The translations under genes and the position numbers were made by a program. The notes beneath the pieces are model-generated. The model was not told the origin of the DNA, did not search any database, and was given only the letters and a program-made list of their open reading frames with translations. From Microcaldota archaeon (GTDB lineage: Archaea; Micrarchaeota; Micrarchaeia; Anstonellales; Anstonellaceae), in the NCBI GenBank assembly GCA_026396335.1, contig JAPLWZ010000146.1, positions 1-17,102 on the forward strand: a stretch of DNA of 17,102 bases, read 5' to 3'. Shown one piece after another: positions 15,301-17,102 of this stretch. Numbering within the stretch: the stretch's first letter is position 1; the number at the start of each line of letters is the position of its first letter.

Positions 15301-16682
15301 ACCAATTTGCTTATGCCATACAGCTGCGGCTCGCCTCCGAATGTTACGGCAAGGTTGCGCAGAAGGGTCATTGAAATGATTATCGGAATGATTGAGTAAA
15401 CGATTGTCAGCACTCCGAATATGGCTGCTTCTGGGAGTGCAAATTGCCGCACTGGTTCAAAATATTTCGGCACTATAGTGTTGCCCCCCCAGTAATTGCC
15501 AAGCGGAAGCAGCCCAACTCCTCCTCCAACATAACTGGTCAGAAGAGGGTACATCGCAATCGGGTAAAATGATTTGATATCTACAAATGTGTTTTGCACG
15601 TCGATATAGCATTTAGCCAAGCATTGAGCACAGCCGGTCCCTACTGTTGCTGCACAGGGTGTGGCACAAACTAGCGGGCAGACTATGATTTGCCAGCCTG
15701 TCTCACCTGAAAGAAGCCCTGCGCCTATTTCGCTAGTTATCATGCCTATCGCGCCGCCCACGCCTCCGCCATTTTGGAATACCATGCCTATCAGTGCGCC
15801 TGCGAACCCAAGCGGGCTTTGGATGAAATATTGCATTGCCGGGTTGCAGACTACTCCTGTGAGCGGCGGATTGCCTGGGTCCAGGCTGCCTGCGATTACA
15901 TTAAGATTGTGCGTACTTGCCGCCAAATGCGGGCTATATGGCTTGTAAATGGCATCTGATATCGCAAAACTCGCAGGGTAAATGACGGATGCGCCAATAA
16001 CTGCAGCAAGCACCACTCCACCTACTTTTCTTGTCAGTGAAAAACAGCGCAGGAAAATCCCAACTGGCAACATTACTACCGATGCATTGACGAAGAAAAT
16101 TATCAATGCTTGTTGTGCGATCAAGAAGAGCATCAGGTTTGCGACTGAGTCCATGGCGCCGCCTATCTCAGTAACAAGCGGATAGAGCCCTGCCCCTGGG
16201 CTTGCGGAAATACTGTAGCTGACATACCCTGGGGTTATTCCTGCGGAATAAGAATACGATGCCACTTTTGCAATGTCGAAGTAAACGTCTCCGAGCGCAC
16301 GGTAGAAATCCCTGCCGTCATTGTAGACTTTCTGGATTGAGCCCTTGGCAAAATCACCTATGTGGCTCGGTTGCCCGGTCAAAAAAGCTGCCGCACTGTC
16401 TGCCGTAGCAACCATCGCAATGCAGAAGACCGCGATTATCATTGCCGCGCCAAGCTCCTGTATTTCTATTTTCACCCAGGCGTCAAGCATGTTCAACTGG
16501 AAAAGTTTTCCCGCCATGTATGCGAGGCCCAAAAACGAGGCTGAAATGGCAATTGAAAGGCCGACCCACAGGTAAATGTCTGAAAACCACGGCGTTACGG
16601 GTGCAGCGTGCGCGCTGTTTGCCAATAGGACGAGCGCCAGTGTGGCAATTAGAAGTATGCTTGGTTTCGGCTCCCACCGCAT
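15297..16682 (-). CDS. Gene A: polytopic membrane protein, paralog family member, first gene of the operon (461 aa)
   Basis: The ATG at 16682 is chosen because a TATA box lies about 25 bases upstream, so the transcript probably begins at or very near this codon. The signal peptide is about 1-26 (NSAHA). Membrane segments lie at about 37-58, 76-100, 182-211, 220-242 and 418-440. Block 1 spans Y55-M56 to E73. Block 2 has R212, T217-R218, G221-G222 and P236. Block 3 has R442 and G449-G450 and ends in YGISKLV. External loop 2 (about 243-417) is longer than in D-F. It carries hydrophobic Gly-rich stretches at 291-325 and 378-400 that might insert into a membrane. It also has a compact cluster of six cysteines at 335-358 (C335, C339, C343, C351, C354, C358), a small version of the expansion seen in gene C. 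No named family recognised. Confidence 0.94.
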   Translation of the reverse strand: MRWEPKPSILLIATLALVLLANSAHAAPVTPWFSDIYLWVGLSIAISASFLGLAYMAGKLFQLNMLDAWVKIEIQELGAAMIIAVFCIAMVATADSAAAFLTGQPSHIGDFAKGSIQKVYNDGRDFYRALGDVYFDIAKVASYSYSAGITPGYVSYSISASPGAGLYPLVTEIGGAMDSVANLMLFLIAQQALIIFFVNASVVMLPVGIFLRCFSLTRKVGGVVLAAVIGASVIYPASFAISDAIYKPYSPHLAASTHNLNVIAGSLDPGNPPLTGVVCNPAMQYFIQSPLGFAGALIGMVFQNGGGVGGAIGMITSEIGAGLLSGETGWQIIVCPLVCATPCAATVGTGCAQCLAKCYIDVQNTFVDIKSFYPIAMYPLLTSYVGGGVGLLPLGNYWGGNTIVPKYFEPVRQFALPEAAIFGVLTIVYSIIPIIISMTLLRNLAVTFGGEPQLYGISKLV

Positions 16683-16690
16683 GCATTTTC

Positions 16691-16704
16691 ATCTCTGAAG
16701 AGAT
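16691..16704. promoter_or_regulatory. 14-base inverted repeat abutting the TATA box (candidate operator)
   Basis: ATCTCT and AGAGAT form a perfect 6-base inverted repeat around two central bases. The repeat shares base 16704 with the TATA box and lies between it and the predicted start site, where a bound repressor would block polymerase recruitment. The same GAGAT/ATCTC pentamer recurs as a wider inverted pair upstream. The operator role is inference. Confidence 0.45.
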
Positions 16705-16711
16705 TTATAAA
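16704..16711 (-). promoter_or_regulatory. Archaeal TATA box driving the operon, probably leaderless
   Basis: TTTATAAA is a good archaeal TATA box, preceded on the minus strand by purine-rich AGAAAGAG as a possible BRE. Its centre is about 25 bases upstream of the gene A ATG. Archaeal initiation usually falls about 25-27 bases downstream of the TATA centre, so the start site is predicted at or next to that ATG. The absence of a Shine-Dalgarno before gene A agrees with this. I found no comparable TATA box in the other gaps. Confidence 0.75.
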
Positions 16712-16727
16712 CTCTTTCTTGCGGTTG

Positions 16728-16752
16728 GAGATTATTTTGAGGCTGGAATCTC
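16728..16752. repeat. Inverted repeat upstream of the promoter (GAGATT, 13-base spacer, AATCTC)
   Basis: GAGATT (16728-16733) and AATCTC (16747-16752) are perfect inverted arms. One arm overlaps the last two codon positions of the gene I stop. It could be a weak hairpin at the end of gene I or a second binding site for a regulator that also recognises the repeat at 16691-16704. There is no T-run, so a terminator role is not well supported. Confidence 0.4.
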
Positions 16753-17101
16753 ATTTGCCTGCCTGAAAAGAAGGGCAATATGCAAAATACGCAAGGCTAA
16801 GCACAAATATTGCGCCAATCACTGCGCCGAAAAGCGCCTGAAGCCCGATGCTGTCCGTCAATACGGCTCCTGCAATCACGAGCAAAGCGAATGCAACTGC
16901 GCCTATCTTGCACCAGTGCAGGTTTTTTTCGAATTTCTTGCGCTTTTCAAGAAGTGTTGGAAAGCACTCACTGCATGCAACAGTGTGCTTTTTCGGGAGC
17001 GAAAGAAGGGCGCGAAAGCGCCTTGCGCCGCTTATCAGCCAATCTGCTTTTGCGGGAGTGCCTGTTGTCTCCTTTCCGCAGCTAAAACAGATCCCAGGTT
17101 C
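16751..17101 (-). CDS. Gene I: small zinc-ribbon protein with two membrane segments (5' end off window)
   Basis: The frame enters from the right edge and ends in TGA at 16753-16751, leaving 116 visible residues. The visible part begins with C-x2-C (residues 5 and 8 of the fragment) and has a second C-x2-C at 43 and 46, so it probably binds one zinc as a zinc ribbon. A basic stretch (KRKKFEKN) follows, then two hydrophobic helices at about 65-82 and 87-109, and a short tail QAGK. The layout suggests a cytoplasmic zinc ribbon tethered to the membrane by a helical hairpin. The start codon is probably just outside the window. It lies on the same strand as the operon but is separated from it by 68 bases holding a promoter, so it need not be co-transcribed. 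Function is unknown. Confidence 0.85.
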   Translation of the reverse strand, partial: EPGICFSCGKETTGTPAKADWLISGARRFRALLSLPKKHTVACSECFPTLLEKRKKFEKNLHWCKIGAVAFALLVIAGAVLTDSIGLQALFGAVIGAIFVLSLAYFAYCPSFQAGK

Positions 17102-17102
17102 T

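Noticed and set aside
16728..16752. The GAGATT/AATCTC hairpin as a terminator for gene I
   Set aside because: The stem is only 6 base pairs with a 13-base loop and no downstream T-run, so it is kept only as an inverted repeat.
16810..17085. 91-codon frame on the plus strand at the right edge
   Set aside because: It is antisense to the zinc-ribbon frame, whose paired C-x2-C motifs and two hydrophobic helices are far more convincing.

Overview
The window looks like an archaeal chromosome segment, probably from a small-genome DPANN-type lineage; this assignment is an inference. The evidence is a TATA box (TTTATAAA) placed for a leaderless transcript, purine-rich Shine-Dalgarno sites at internal genes, translationally coupled ATGA/GTGA junctions, lipobox signal peptides, and very large Cys-rich secreted proteins. 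No rRNA, tRNA, CRISPR array, insertion sequence or integrase was seen.

Layout: every gene I accept is on the minus strand, so transcription runs from right to left. At the right edge (16751-17101) is the 3' part of a small zinc-ribbon protein with two membrane segments. A 68-base gap (16683-16750) follows and holds a promoter with two inverted-repeat pairs around the TATA box. From 16682 down to base 1, eight genes run head to tail with gaps of 52 bases or less, and five of the seven junctions are 4-base start/stop overlaps. This reads as one operon of more than 16.6 kb that continues off the left edge.

The core of the operon is six consecutive paralogous membrane proteins: A 15297-16682, B 14317-15300, C 10920-14264, D 9853-10923, E 8689-9843 and F 7535-8692. 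I aligned them by eye. Each has a signal peptide and about five membrane segments. All six share two gap-free conserved blocks, and five of them share a third at the C-terminus. All three blocks are predicted to face the cytoplasm. The two external loops between them vary greatly, and loop 2 of protein C carries an insert of roughly 700 residues with about 77 cysteines. Next comes G (3327-7538), a 1403-residue lipobox-bearing Cys-rich protein with an internal region that could be a TIM-barrel domain. Last is H (1-3322, truncated), with a secreted Cys-containing domain, a membrane segment and a very long charged, coiled-coil-like region.

Interpretation (inference): the operon encodes a multi-subunit envelope machine. 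The six paralogs would form a hetero-oligomeric membrane platform, G and the loop of C the external parts, and H the link between outside and inside. The polytopic subunits recall VirB6/TrbL of type IV secretion and CedA of crenarchaeal DNA import in general form only. No motor ATPase lies in the window; finding a VirB4/HerA-type ATPase just beyond it would support a transfer machine. I do not recognise a named family for any of these genes.
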